In this document: positions 11,110 through 22,275 of the stretch, piece after piece
Numbering within the stretch: the stretch's first letter is position 1
How the letters are laid out: each line of letters begins with the position of its first letter
From: Talpa occidentalis
Lineage: Eukaryota > Chordata > Mammalia > Eulipotyphla > Talpidae
Assembly: GCF_014898055.3 (NCBI RefSeq)
Contig: NW_023600993.1
Location: forward strand, 18,380,850-18,444,849
Direction of reading: 5' to 3'
DNA: 64,000 nucleotides
Made by a program: the position numbers and the translations under genes
Notes under the pieces: model-generated
Told to the model about the DNA's origin: nothing
The model's input: only the letters and a program-made list of their open reading frames with translations
Database searches by the model: none

Positions 11110-12710
11110 ACACAAACAATAAATCTGAAGAAGAAGAAATCAAAAAAACCATCCCTTTCGTTATTGAAACAAAAAAAATCAAATATTTGGGAATAAACCT
11201 AACAAAAGAGGTAAAGGACCTATACAAAGAAAACTATAAAACACTGTTAAAAGAAATAGAAGAAGACACAAAGAAATGGAGAGATATCCCCTGCTCATGG
11301 ATTGGAAGAATAAACATTATTAAAATGGCCATCCTTCTGAAAGCAATATACAGATTCAATGCTATTCCAATCAAAATTTCAATGTCATTCTTCAAAGAAA
11401 TAGAACAATTATTGATGAAATTCATATGGAATCACAAAAAACCCCGAATAGCCAAAGCCCTCCTGAAAAAAAAAGAAGGGAATGGAGGCATCACACTCCC
11501 AGACTTCAAACTATACTACAAAGCCATAATCATCAAAACTGCATGGTATTGGAACAAGAACAGACATACAAACCAATGGAATCGAATAGAAAATCCAGAA
11601 ATAAACCCACAGATTTATGGTCAACTAATCTTTGACAAAAGAGCAAAGACTATGCATTGGAGCAAAGAAAGTTTGTTCAATAAATGGTGCTGGGAAAACT
11701 GGGTCGCTACATGCAAAAGAATGAAGCTTGACCACTACCTCACACCATACACAAAAATCAACTCAAAATGGATTAAAGAATTAGACATAAGACCTGAAAC
11801 CATAAAATATATAGAAGGAAATATAGGCGAAACACTACGTGATTTGCACATCAAAGACATCTTTACAGACACATCACCCAAAGCAGTGATAGTGAAGGCG
11901 AAGATAAACAGCTGGGACTACATCAAATTAAAGAGCTTCTGCACAGCAAAAGAGACAATAACAAAAACAAAGAGAAACCCCACCAACTGGGAGAACATTT
12001 TTGCACCCAACACTAATGATAAAGGACTGATCACAAAAATCTGCAAAGAGCTGATGAGACTCAACAACAACAAAGAAAATAATCCAGTCAAAAAATGGGC
12101 AGAAGAGCTAAAAAGAAACTTCTCTGAAGAGGAAATGCAAATGGCCAACAGGCATATGAAAAAATGTTCAACATCACTTGTCATCAGGGAAATGCAAATC
12201 AAAACTACCATGAGATAACATCTTACACCAGTGAGAATGGCACATATTAAAAAAACTAGCAACAACAAATGTTGGCGAGGGTGTGGAGAAAAAGGAACTC
12301 TTCTGCACTGTTGGTGGGAGTGCAAACTGGTCCAACCACTGTGGAAAGCTGTGTGGAGATTTCTGGACCTACTAAACATAGAGCTTCCATATGATCCAGC
12401 AATTCCACTCCTAGGTATTTACCCAAAGGACACAGAAACATCAATTCCAAAGAACACCTGTACCCCTATGTTTATAGCAGCACTGTTTACAATAGCTAAG
12501 CTTTGGAAACAACCCAAATGCCCAAAAATAGATGACTGGATCAAGAAGATGTGGTACATATATACCATGGAATATTACTCAGCATTCAAAAAGATAAACA
12601 CATGCAATTTGCAGCAACATGGATGGCGCTGGAAGGGATCATGCTCAGCGAAATAAGCCAAAAAGAAAAAGAAAAATACCGGATGGTCTCACTCATAGCA
12701 GGAATCTAGA
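11110..12710 (+). pseudogene. L1 ORF2 C-terminal half, one nonsense codon and one late frameshift
   Basis: This encodes the RT thumb and C-terminal region of L1 ORF2p. The frame is open from the element start to 12218 (motifs [55 protein letters not shown]). At 12216-12218 a TAA replaces the TAC seen in the copies at 31.7 and 38.7 kb, after which the same frame continues to 12656. The Cys-rich knuckle is present with the expected spacing, C-X3-C-X7-H-X4-C ([18 protein letters not shown]). Near 12590 the A run is one base shorter than in the other copies, shifting the last 40 or so codons. The 5' truncation removes the endonuclease and catalytic RT residues, so no activity is possible. Confidence 0.93.
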
Positions 12711-12797
12711 AAACTTAAATAAGGGACCAGGAAAATGAATAACTATAAGAAAGTGAAAATCAAAATCAACAAAAAACTATGAACCAGAGACACTTTT

Positions 12798-12843
12798 AGG
12801 GGGGCAGGGGCGGGAGGGGAGGGATTGGGGTCAGAATGGGGGG
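12798..12843 (+). other. G-rich tract of L1 3'UTR
   Basis: Several runs of three to six G separated by one to a few bases, ending before TGCAATTGTATGGGG. Such tracts are typical of mammalian L1 3'UTRs and can form G-quadruplexes. Equivalent tracts lie at 32284-32330 and, as the complement, at 7880-7893 and 49868-49900. Confidence 0.8.
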
Positions 12844-13046
12844 CTGCAATTGTATGGGGAATATAACAATAAAATTTATTATCTAATAAAAAAAAAATAA
12901 AATAAATAAGAAAAAAAAAAAAAGTTGGTGGTGGGAATTTTATGGGGAATACACCTAAAAGGAGAAAGCATACAAGCATACATTGTACAAAAATGAACAA
13001 TGATGTAAAAAAAATGTATATATAAATTAAATAAAAATTTAAAAAA

Positions 13047-14012
13047 GTTAGGAAACCTAGCTAATAGTTCTGATCACTAACTAGAGGTGGACTGTCTCAG
13101 ACTTTACTAATCCCTAAGGGCAGTACAGTTACTGTAATTCTTATCTCCCACCCAAAAGAGAGCAACTCATAACCTCCTGGGTCAGAGGGTCATTTTTTCT
13201 GTGCTTGAGCCCTTTAAGAGAAGTGTGTCAATGTGCATCTCTTTTCTGATTAGAATTCCTTAGAATATAAAACATTCTTATTATCTGCCCACCAAACTCT
13301 CTCTTTTAGTGGTGTCCAATTTGTATATGGTAAAGGCTGGTATAGTGTATAGTCAATATGAATAATGTATAGTGTATAGTCTAGTGTATAGTCAACTGGA
13401 AACTGCCAGCCTGAAAAATTATAATACCATAATTAATATTCACAATGATGGCTCTCAGGTAAAATTCCTAGCTACTATTTCTTTTATATTCTTTGTATGG
13501 CAGAAACTTTACTTTTTAATGTAACATTATCTTATTTAAGTAAGAAGGATTCTTTAAATAGGTCCTATTTCCCCCAGGCCACAGTTGAAGATTTTCAGAG
13601 AGGTTCAGAGTAATTTTTCCAGAGATTATCTTTGTGTTCTTCTACTTCCCATGTGCACTTAAGTTCCAAAATTTTCATTTCTTGAAAGTGTTCATTTCTT
13701 TAAAACTAGTAATTCATATTTGATACATCTTTGATAAAAGAGTTCTTCATTTTCAGTTATGTTAGTTATGTTAAGAAGATTTATTGTCTTTATGTATACT
13801 GGTTGTTCCTTCTACACCAATGTAATAATAAAGTGGTCAATAGAATGTGCTCTGCAAGTTATTTTCTCCAATGTTAGTAATGGGATTGTACTTACCCATC
13901 CCATGTCTAACCACCTCGCCATCAGAGTCCTTCTTAAGATAGATGTCTGAAGCTGATATGGAGCTTGGTACCATGGCTTAGTGCAAAGTTTTAAATACCT
14001 TATCGACTCCAT

Positions 14013-14015
<3 letters not shown>
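13047..14015. other. gene-free stretch
   Basis: Unique-looking sequence. The short word GTGTATAGTC recurs three times between 13340 and 13395. No exon or RNA gene seen. Confidence 0.6.

Positions 14016-14073
<58 letters not shown>
14016..14073. repeat. (CT)20(CA)9 compound microsatellite
   Basis: Uninterrupted CT from 14016 to 14055, then CA to 14073. It is probably length-polymorphic. Confidence 0.97.
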
Positions 14074-14309
14074 TTTTCTCTCTTTAATTAGAAGATTTAG
14101 AATTTATATATGATATAGATTTGGGATATATTTAGGAAGTAGGATCAGTGCAATAAAATATTTGCTATTTACTTCTTTTGGTATCCTAAGTATATCTTGA
14201 ATCCTTCTATTTCTCTGTTTCCACAGTTACCACCCTAGTCCATTCATCATCATCACCTATTTTATAAATTTCACTAGCATCTTTACTGGTCTCATTCTTT
14301 CTATTCATG

Positions 14310-14875
14310 CTTCTGGCTCCCACTAGTTTATGCTCCCCAGTGCAGCCAGTGTTCCCAAAAGGTGAATCTTGTCATCTTGCTTCTCTGCCTAAAATCCTTC
14401 ATTGGAAGCCCACTTAGGGCCTTTCAGATTTGATACCGCCTATGTCCACAATTTGCCTCCTATTGAACTTACTCAAGATGCTCTGACTTTCTTGATACCT
14501 CTTTTACTTAGTAAGCTCCACTCAATTCAAGACTGTGGGACTTGCTAGTCTCTTACTTTGTAATACTTCTTTCCTTTTTTTACTTGGCCAATCATTGTTC
14601 AGGACTAAGCCTAACTGTCAAATTCTAAAAGCAAATTTCCAGGTTCCCAGATTAGGTTAGACAATCCAATTATATACTCTCACAGCACCCTGTCACTTTC
14701 CTAGCATTTCTCCCTAGTCTTGTGACTTAATTAAGCAATAATGTGCTATTCCTAAATAAAGTCTATCTCCTATACTTAGTTGTTAACTTCATGAGAGTAG
14801 GGTTTGGTCTTTCTTATTCATCACTGTTCCCCTACCCTCTTAGTACTGTGCCTGGCAATTGTAGCCACACAAAAC
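14310..14875 (+). mobile_element. L2 LINE 3' end remnant
   Basis: Recognisable L2 blocks occur in order: 'gcctaaaatccttcattgg', 'gcctttcagatttgata', 'ctatctcc', 'ttaacttcatgagagtaggg', 'cttattcatcactgt', 'tactgtgcctggca'. It is diverged and non-coding. Confidence 0.8.
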
Positions 14876-16954
14876 ATTTTTGTTTAAATATCTGCTTATA
14901 AACTTTAAAGATATTAAGTTTTTACCCTCTAATCATACAAGATAACTGTTGGCCTTTGTATTACAAATGGCTACAAGCTATTGTGGGATTAATCTTCTAA
15001 TATTGAGAATTTGACTTGAAGAACTAAGACATTCATGGCAAAGGCTGATAGATCATTGTCAACTGGAACACCTTGAGGTTATGTTTATCTGTTAATTATG
15101 ACACTCACTGATAGTAAGTCATGGAGCTAAGAGATTTAATAGTGGAAGGTATTGGATAAAAGTCAAGAAAGAGAAAGCAAAAAACCTAGAATGTGAGAGA
15201 GAGGTAGAATAAAATACTGGGGCATGATATCAGGTAGGGGCCAAAGATAAAGAAGATCTATAGAAAATGATGTAAGGATGAATGTTTTTCTGAAAAGACA
15301 TCAGTAGATTACAAGATTAGAAATAATTGGCAAGTATAGATGGAAGAGATTATGAGAAAATTTAGGAGGTTCTTCCCTCACTCCCTGCTTCCCTTCCTTC
15401 TTTTTTCCTTCCTTCTCTCTGCAATTAGTATACTGTTCATGTGAATGGAATCATTTTACAAGCACTGGGATAAAGGTCAAGGCATGGGCAGTGTTTATAG
15501 AGAAACAGGGGTTTCGGTTAAGTTATTTGCTGCTCACACCTTCAGTAAATAAATGTGAGAATAACACAAGTGTTTATCATGACAGTGAGTTTTTAATCAA
15601 ATCTATTCACTAGGAAAGCTGTAAAATAATTTGCAAAGTGCTTTGAGATAATGAACAATTATAAAAACAATTTTATCCTAGCAACTGAAATTATGAAACT
15701 ATTTGTTTTAGAGAATTCAAACCGTGGCATTTTATTTCCCTTGAGTGTTGACAATAGATTGATTTATGAAACATGTCTCTTCATTTGGGTTAAATGATTC
15801 TATATGTATTTATACTGATTAGCTGTTAGGAGAATGTGAATGAATACTGCTAGCAATAACTTCATTTCTACTTTTGAATTTCATTTAAAATATCTCAAGA
15901 TTCAAATAACAGCATTTTGTGACACACATCTGGTGTGCAGGGCCTGGGGGAGCCATAAGCCCATGCTTTGCTGTCGGAATCATGGCTTGCCAAAGCAGCA
16001 GACACTCCACATTTCTGAAGACAGTGACAGAGGGTGTTAAAAAGAAAGAGCTATTGGCTTGGTAAAAATGAGAAAAAGAGAGAACAAAAACCTCAGTAAC
16101 ATCTAAAACCCGTAGTCTTAATGCATGGTATATTATAGGAGACTATCAGAGGTTTCTAACAAACTAGATTTAATTTTAAATCCTTTCTGTAATCAGAGGA
16201 AGAGCTATTTCACTAAGACTCACAGTTTGGTTCCCTTTTGTGTCATTTATGCCTTTGAGGTGTCTTGCTGAACTGTTGGTCCTTACGTTCAGACTGAAGT
16301 TCTGGCTGTGAGCTTCTATGCTAAAATGCATGAGTGCCCTCTCTCAGGTCTGTGATGCATTTACTACTGGTTGATAGCTTGCCCAAGACTATGTGGCAAA
16401 GGGGAAAACAGTATGAAACTTTTATTTGCTGTTGAACCTGGGTGCTCCGACTGTTTTCAGCATAGTTCATTCAGTAGAAATCCACCTAACTTCAAGTTGC
16501 CTGAGGTTTTAAACTGACCATCTTGTGTGTGTTAAGAGGACGTCACATTTAGAAAAGAAATATAGCTCATGATCTCAGTGGAAATGATGTGTCCACAGAG
16601 GTTTAATCCCATATTAGTATCCTTAAATCAGAAATATGTACTAATGATCAAATTTCCTGCTATAATTTCCAGGGAATTAAACTAGAACAAGTAGAAATGA
16701 CATCATTATATTCAATGTCAATTGAAATTACGACTTGCCACAATTCTGCTAACAGCACAATTGGATGGGAGAAGCTACTAAGAGTTTCTTTGGTTGGTTA
16801 GCCCTTGTGGCCAACTCCCCTGATGTAGTTTAGCTAATTAGGAAAGAACACACATATACACACATGTGGACATGTGCACACACACACAAATTTTTTTTCC
16901 TCCTAGAAACCTTACATTAACAGTGATTTAAAAACTGGGCCCTTGCTTTGCACT
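14876..16954. other. gene-free stretch
   Basis: AT-rich sequence with pyrimidine patches near 15370-15420 and an ACAC-rich patch at 16848-16888. No gene or clear element recognised. Confidence 0.55.
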
Positions 16955-17112
16955 GGGTGCTTAAAGTTTCTAAAATTTGAAGTGTTTGAAAAGTAGTGAT
17001 GCTCAGGTCCCATTCTTATGGAGTTGGAGTCAAATGACTAAGGCAGGGCCAAGGTATTCTTATATTCTATAACTGACCATATGATATTAATGAGAGCCCA
17101 AAGTTGAGAACT
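16955..17112 (+). mobile_element. MER5-like remnant
   Basis: Blocks such as 'gatgctcaggtccca', 'aaatgactaaggcagggcc' and 'atgagagcccaaagttgaga' resemble MER5-group hAT elements. It is heavily diverged. Confidence 0.55.
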
Positions 17113-17134
17113 ACCTATCAATGCCTTTTCATTA

Positions 17135-17265
17135 CATCTTCCTGATCACCTCAGTAGGTAGACTTTGCTATTCTAATCTTTCTTATCAAGAATTGACAGT
17201 AAATTTAAGGCTAAGATTTGAACCCATATCTTCAGAATTTTTAAGTCTGTGCTGTTCCTATCAAT
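17135..17265 (-). mobile_element. MIR remnant
   Basis: Reverse-strand MIR features: 'acctcagtaggta', 'ttaaggctaagatttgaaccca', 'aagtctgtgctgttccta'. Diverged. Confidence 0.7.
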
Positions 17266-18556
17266 TTTCTTAAGACTTTCAGTGAGGTCAAAGAATTTTC
17301 GTAGAAAGTTAAACTATTGAGAAAAAATCGGGAAAAGAAAACCCAGTGACAGTGGTTAGGCTAAAAATGGGTTATTGAAGGTTTAGCAAATTCTCTGAAG
17401 TTCTATAGGTTTGCCATGATGGGGAGCTTACTGCATCTGCTTGATTACATAATGTTGTATTGCCAAAGCTAGCACTGAAATATTGTATCCCTTCGGTCCC
17501 CTTTCCTCTCTGTGAACTTTGAAAACAGGCCACACAACAGTGACAGTTAAGTTTTCTCCAAAGGCATTTTAACTTTATAGAAAACAAAACTTTCAAACCA
17601 TTTTACTCTGACATTCAATCTCTTCCCCCAAAGTGGGCCATATTAACTGTTATGTGTTTACTATTACTGTCACTGCTGGGTATTTCCTTTGATTCTCTCT
17701 GTTCTTCCTATTACTTCTGTATCAATGCACCTACAAATGATCAGGTTCTGGTGGGGGAGAGAATAATTTTTATTGATGAAACTCATGAGCAATTATTATA
17801 TATCATGATGCCAATTTGTTAAATTACAAAGGCTTAAGGACAGTTTACTTCTTGGGGTCTTTTTAAAAATAGTTTTTTGTTTTTGCTTCCAGTAACAACT
17901 AATTGAAAACCTCTTTCTTAAAGGATTACTTCCTGTTAGGCTGGTTGTCATAGAATAAGTTTATAAACCAGAAAAAATTTTGGTTAGTTATTGGTTATGG
18001 AGTACAGAAACCTGCAGGCTTGTTTGAGTTAAAAGATTTATGGGAAATAGTGGACATATTCAAAAATAAAGTGTAGCAAGTGAGGAAAATGGGAGGATAT
18101 TAGGCATTTATCGCTCTTTCTCCCTCTTTCTCCTGGGCTCTCAGACAGAATGGTCTCTTGTTTGTATGTTCTTTACACATCTCTGCTTTAGGTAGACTTC
18201 CCTTATTTGCACAAAATCCAACATAGTTACCAGCACACTATGATTACCAATTCAAAATGTATAAGACTTCACAGCCAGTAGCAGTTCCCATCCCCACACA
18301 ATCTGTTTAGGCTCTAGGCATCTTAATTTATATCCTCTTGAAAAATGCTGATTGACTCAACCTAGGTTATGGATATTGCCCCAGACTTAGTGTCAAAGTC
18401 TGACCAATCACAATCTATATACCTCACCTAAGCCTGCCCCTTTTCCAGGGGCTGGGGATTCTATTTCAAGGGAGACAACATGAGTGGGAGATACTGGGAG
18501 AGCATCTAATAGATTGATGAATAGGAGGCATTTTCTTGGTGGCTATAGGCACATGC

Positions 18557-18579
18557 TGATCTCTGTAGAACAGAGATCA
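18557..18579. repeat. inverted repeat, 10-bp arms, 3-nt loop
   Basis: TGATCTCTGT and its exact complement ACAGAGATCA flank the loop AGA. Confidence 0.95.
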
Positions 18580-18605
18580 AGTTGATGGGTCAATGGAAGG
18601 GAGTC

Positions 18606-18633
18606 CTTATAGAAAGGAGGTCCTTTCTATAAG
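18606..18633. repeat. inverted repeat, 13-bp arms, 2-nt loop
   Basis: CTTATAGAAAGGA and its exact complement TCCTTTCTATAAG flank GG. Confidence 0.96.
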
Positions 18634-18734
18634 CCACTGTGCCATCCATGGTACAATATATATCTAGACCCTTGCTCAAGGAGAGAAAAAGACTGAAATC
18701 CATAGAAGAGAAGGCAGTGAAATTTTACACTAAA

Positions 18735-19156
18735 TAATGGGTTGAATAGTGGCCCTCAAAAGACATGTCCAAATCCTAAGTTCTGGTAACTGTGGTTGTA
18801 AACTTGATTGGAAATGGAGATATAAGTATGGTAAGGATCTCCAGTTGAGATCATCTTGGATTAAGAGGGTCATAAATTTAATGACAGCAGATATCCTTTA
18901 AGAGATAGAACAAATAGAGACATTGGGAAAAAGTTCGTGCAAAGAGGGAGGTAGAGGTTGGAATTATGGCCTCAAGCCAGAAAGCCACCAGAAGATGGGG
19001 AGGCAAGTGGGATTCTCCTGTAGAGCTTCAGAGAAAGCATGGCCCTTGATTTGTGACTTTGGGCCTCAGAAAAAGGAGAGAATAAATTCTTGTTGTTTAT
19101 GAGCCAAGGAGTTTGTGGTAATTTGTTATGATAGCCCTAGGAAACGAATACACGGG
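18735..19156 (+). mobile_element. solitary MaLR/MLT-type LTR remnant
   Basis: A mammalian MaLR-type LTR is suggested by the start 'gggttgaatagtggcc', the middle 'ggattctcctgtagagcttc' and the end, with a polyadenylation signal in 'gagaataaattcttgttgt' followed by 'gtttgtggtaatttgttatgatagccctaggaaac'-like sequence. No internal viral genes are present. The family assignment is from memory of the consensus pattern and is approximate. Confidence 0.7.
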
Positions 19157-20128
19157 ACTTATGACATGTAGAACTCTTCTGGGAAGCCTAGTTTGAGCCA
19201 AGGGGATTAACAATCAGGCACCTCAAAGCATGCCTCAGCTTTCTTCGGAAGCAGCTCTCAGAGGATGGGCATAAGCAGTGGGGATGAAGTAAGGGTGCCA
19301 GCCTTAGTGAGCATATGGACTCTGAACCAGATGAGATGGAGGGATCTTTGCTCTATTTCCTGGTGAAAATACTGTATTGTGTGAGATTGTGAAAAGATGA
19401 CTTTATGCAAATTCCTTACCCTCTATTGGCACAGCAACAGTAATTATGTATACAAATATCGTATAAGGTGGTCTCTGAAAGCATTTGTAGCTGGGATCTT
19501 CTGGTCTATAGGCCTGTGTAGTTAGGGAAGGGGAAATTCAGGCCTGTGCCTTCAAGACTTTGCCTTATGCACTGGTTCTCTCAAATGGATATCAGCTTGA
19601 TGGGAGGTATTACCTCTCCCTACTACCTTCCTGGAACAGATCCTCAGATCTGATCTTTCCCATATCTTTATTACTACCTGACACCAATAGTAACCCTGGG
19701 GGATTTGGTCCTTGAGTTCCCCACTGTAATCAATGTTCCTGCCTATCTTAGGCTTTGGTGGATACTTTATCCATAGAACCATCGGGACCTTGCTGGATGT
19801 CCCATAAGGTATCAGACCAATCTGGAAAGCTCCAAGTCACTTAAGAGGCTTTTGGGAATGAGCTGCATGTGTTCTATCTGAGATCCTTTTCCATGGGCAC
19901 TGTCCAGAGCATCACATTTCTATATGGGAGTGATCAGCTTACTGTAGCTTCATGAACTTAGATCAACTTAAATGAAATAACATTCAATAAAAATTGGGAG
20001 TCTCTGAGTTGCACTGGCCACAATTTAATTGCTTATTAGTCACATATGGCTAGTGGTGATCCTACTGGTATTATGGAGTGAGAATATCTCCATCATTACA
20101 GAAAGTTCTGTTGGACATCATTGCTCTG
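19157..20128. other. gene-free stretch
   Basis: Open frames such as 19552-19782 on the minus strand have no recognisable domain. No repeat family identified. Confidence 0.55.
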
Positions 20129-20554
20129 CATCAGTGTTTCAAATATTTTTTTTTTTTAAGATTTATTTATTTTTGCATACAAGAACTGGGGTACAGGTCA
20201 GAGCTGTGGGGGGTGAGAGGATTCACCAGAGACAGAGTGGGGAGCAGAACAGGCAAATTGACTGAAATACACTGCTGAGGGGAGCAGCGGGTAAGACAGG
20301 AGAGGTCTACTTCCCCATGTGGATAGCTCTCTGTGTGGCCAGGGGATTGAACTTGTGCTGCAGTGACTGCGCATAGCTTCATAATTCTGTGACTTAACCC
20401 CTTGCGCCACCAGCGAGGTCCTCAAATTTTTTGAGGAGCTTGTTAAAATACAGATTCTGATTCATTTGGTTTGAGTTGGGGACTGAGATTCTGCAATTCA
20501 ATCAAGTGCCCAGATGATGTCAATGCTGCTGGTTCAGGGATCACACTTTGACAG
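20129..20554 (+). mobile_element. MER5A-like element split by a SINE
   Basis: The left end 'catcagtgtttcaaat' and the right part 'gagcttgttaaaatacagatt', 'gagattctgcaa', 'gatgatgtcaatgctgctgg', 'gatcacactttgaca' together follow MER5A. The SINE at 20150-20421 interrupts it. Confidence 0.8.
20150..20421 (-). mobile_element. tRNA-derived SINE, subfamily 1
   Basis: Minus-strand SINE with 'caagaactggggtacagg' and 'caccagagacagagtgg'. The flanks TCAAATATTTT (20139-20149) and TCAAATTTTTT (20422-20432) form an imperfect duplication within the MER5A host. Confidence 0.9.
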
Positions 20555-20798
20555 GTAAGATTATAGGGAAGATCCCTGTGAATTAACTAAGGCCATAATG
20601 CTAGCTGTACGTTGTGTCAGAGAGGGAGAACATTTGGTTTGCAGGAAGTAGAATAGGAACTGGGCTAAGTTGATTGGAATAAAGGCTTCATGAAGAGAAA
20701 AATAGAAAATCATTTGGTTAAATAAGTCCATCCTTAAATGTGAACCCAATGAAAGGGAACTTTTCTTTATAGAGCAAAGTCTCCCAAGAACAATATAT

Positions 20799-21005
20799 TT
20801 GTATCGGGGTTGGCAATATTTTTCTTTTGTAAAGGACCAGAGTGTAAATATTTTAGGTTTTGTGGACTGTTATGATCTCTATTTGTTACTCATTTGCTGA
20901 TGTAGCATGAATGCAGTTATAGGACAATATTTAAGATATGAGTATGACTATATTCCAATAAAACTGTCTGCAAAAACAGGTGGCATATTGGATTTGGATA
21001 ACAGA
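20799..21005 (+). mobile_element. hAT-Charlie-type non-autonomous DNA transposon remnant
   Basis: Blocks 'ggttggcaatatttttctt', 'gtaaaggaccagagtgtaaa', 'tattttaggttttgtgga', 'attccaataaaact' and 'aaaaacaggtggc' match a common mammalian MER element with a 'ttggcaaactttttctgtaaaggg' start. The family name is left open. Confidence 0.75.
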
Positions 21006-21343
21006 AAAGATCTCACTGACCTTTGTACTCGCGGGTCACAAATGGTGAGGAAGTTTGGAGTAAAGTTATTAACTAGTAAGTTAAAAATTCTATTTAATGT
21101 AAGCATGTTTTGGCTATCTTCATGATTAGTCATTACAAATAAAATAAGGACAAATGTGAATCATTAGTATAATTGCTTTAATTCCACTTTCATAGCACCA
21201 CTTCCTTAACAAATACAACACCTAATTACATTTTAGAGATATTGAAGTCAAACTGTGATATGTAGAAATTGCTAGCTATCCAAACACACAGTCAAACAAC
21301 ATGTAACAATCATTTTAAAAGAAAAAGTCCACTGACTAGCACC

Positions 21344-21367
21344 TTCTGCTATCATGTGATAGCAGAA
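21344..21367. repeat. inverted repeat, 11-bp arms, 2-nt loop
   Basis: TTCTGCTATCA and TGATAGCAGAA are exact complements around TG. Confidence 0.95.
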
Positions 21368-21949
21368 AATATTGACCAAAATCCCAGGTTGTAGAATTGC
21401 ATATTTACCAAGGGTAAACAAAGACCTAGGAAGTTCAATGTGCACAGCTAATGTTTGGCCAATTTAGGATAAGACCAGGTCTCTTTATTTTCTAAACAGC
21501 ATGTAACCCTTCTACAGCATTGACAAAGCACTATTCACTAGCCTCATAGTTCAGGAAATGCTCACTGAACCCAGAGAAATGTAAACACAACCACTGATAT
21601 TACAGACATTCAGTGAACATTTTATAAATCATCTTGTTTCCTTAGACATTGGGGAGAAGGATTTGAATGATAAACATATCTCTAAAGAGCTATACAATAA
21701 TTTTAAATGAAGACTTTAGTTATTCTGCAAGAATTTCTGTGTGACAAGTAAAACAATCAAGATCATTTATACTTTTTTCTTCTTTTGAAAGTGTAAGACA
21801 TTCCATGCAATAGTATTGTTGGAGGTACAACTCATCTGGGTGTAAAGAGATCTTAGGTCCAAGGAAGGTCAGCTGAGGCTTCCGATGATTTTAATTTTCA
21901 GAGGCTGAATTCCAGATCACTCCATACTTCACCTCTGTCTGGTTCTCTA
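21368..21949. other. gene-free stretch
   Basis: Nothing recognised. Confidence 0.55.
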
Positions 21950-21964
21950 AGGTTTCTTAATTGT

Positions 21965-22241
21965 GGGCCTCCCCATTGGCACAGCAGGTTGAGTGCTGCG
22001 CTGTGAAGCTGTCCACAGCCTCTGCAGCACCTGTTCGATTCCTGGCCGGCCAGGGAGATTCCCACATGGTGAGGCAGACCTTTCCTGTCTCTCCTGCTGC
22101 TCCCCTCAGCATGTACTTCAGTCCTTCTGCCTGTTGTGCTCCCTGCTCTGTCTCTGGTGAAATCTTTCACCCTCCCATGCCTCTGGCCTGTACCCCAGTG
22201 CTTGTATAAATAAATAAATCTTTTAAAAAAAAAGATAAGAA
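21965..22241 (+). mobile_element. tRNA-derived SINE, plus strand
   Basis: The head GGGCCTCCCCATTGGCACAG carries an A box, followed by B box TGTTCGATTCC, body and AATAAATAAATCTTTT tail. The duplication AGGTTTCTTAATTGT (21950-21964) and AGATTTCTTAATTGT (22242-22256) matches 14 of 15. It mixes features of both SINE subfamilies. Confidence 0.93.
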
Positions 22242-22275
22242 AGATTTCTTAATTGTAAAGATTTCTTAATTGTAA
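22242..22275. repeat. 17-bp tandem duplication of the SINE target site
   Basis: AGATTTCTTAATTGTAA occurs twice in a row (22242-22258 and 22259-22275), directly after the SINE tail. The first copy is the 3' target duplication. Confidence 0.95.

Larger units (their letters stand above)
11110..12917 (+). mobile_element. young L1, 5'-truncated
   Basis: It begins inside ORF2 after the RT catalytic core and runs through the ORF2 C-terminus, a short G-rich 3'UTR (G tract 12798-12843) and a poly(A) tail with an AATAAA at 12869. A perfect 13-bp duplication, AAAAAAGTTGGTG, lies at 11097-11109 and 12918-12930. The intact ends and nearly open reading frame point to a recent insertion. Confidence 0.95.
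11060..13046 (+). mobile_element. older L1 3'UTR tail, split by a younger L1
   Basis: Two pieces flank the young L1: about 11070-11109 and 12931-13046. Joined, they align with the L1 tail at 51226-51357 through GATGCACAG, TTGGTGGTG, GAATTTTATGGGGA, CATTGTACAAAAATGAA and TGATGTAAAA. The younger L1 at 11110-12917 duplicated AAAAAAGTTGGTG when it inserted here. Confidence 0.82.
17266..18734. other. gene-free stretch with two perfect hairpins
   Basis: No gene or repeat family recognised. Two close perfect inverted repeats lie at 18557-18579 and 18606-18633. Confidence 0.55.

Noticed and set aside
11918..12450. Minus-strand frames of 153 and 64 codons
   Set aside because: Antisense shadows of the L1 ORF2 C-terminal region.
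18735..19156. Endogenous retrovirus with coding content
   Set aside because: Only LTR-type sequence is seen; no gag, pol or env remnants flank this or the other MaLR-type LTRs.
22242..22275. CRISPR-like direct repeats
   Set aside because: Only two adjacent copies without spacers, in mammalian DNA.
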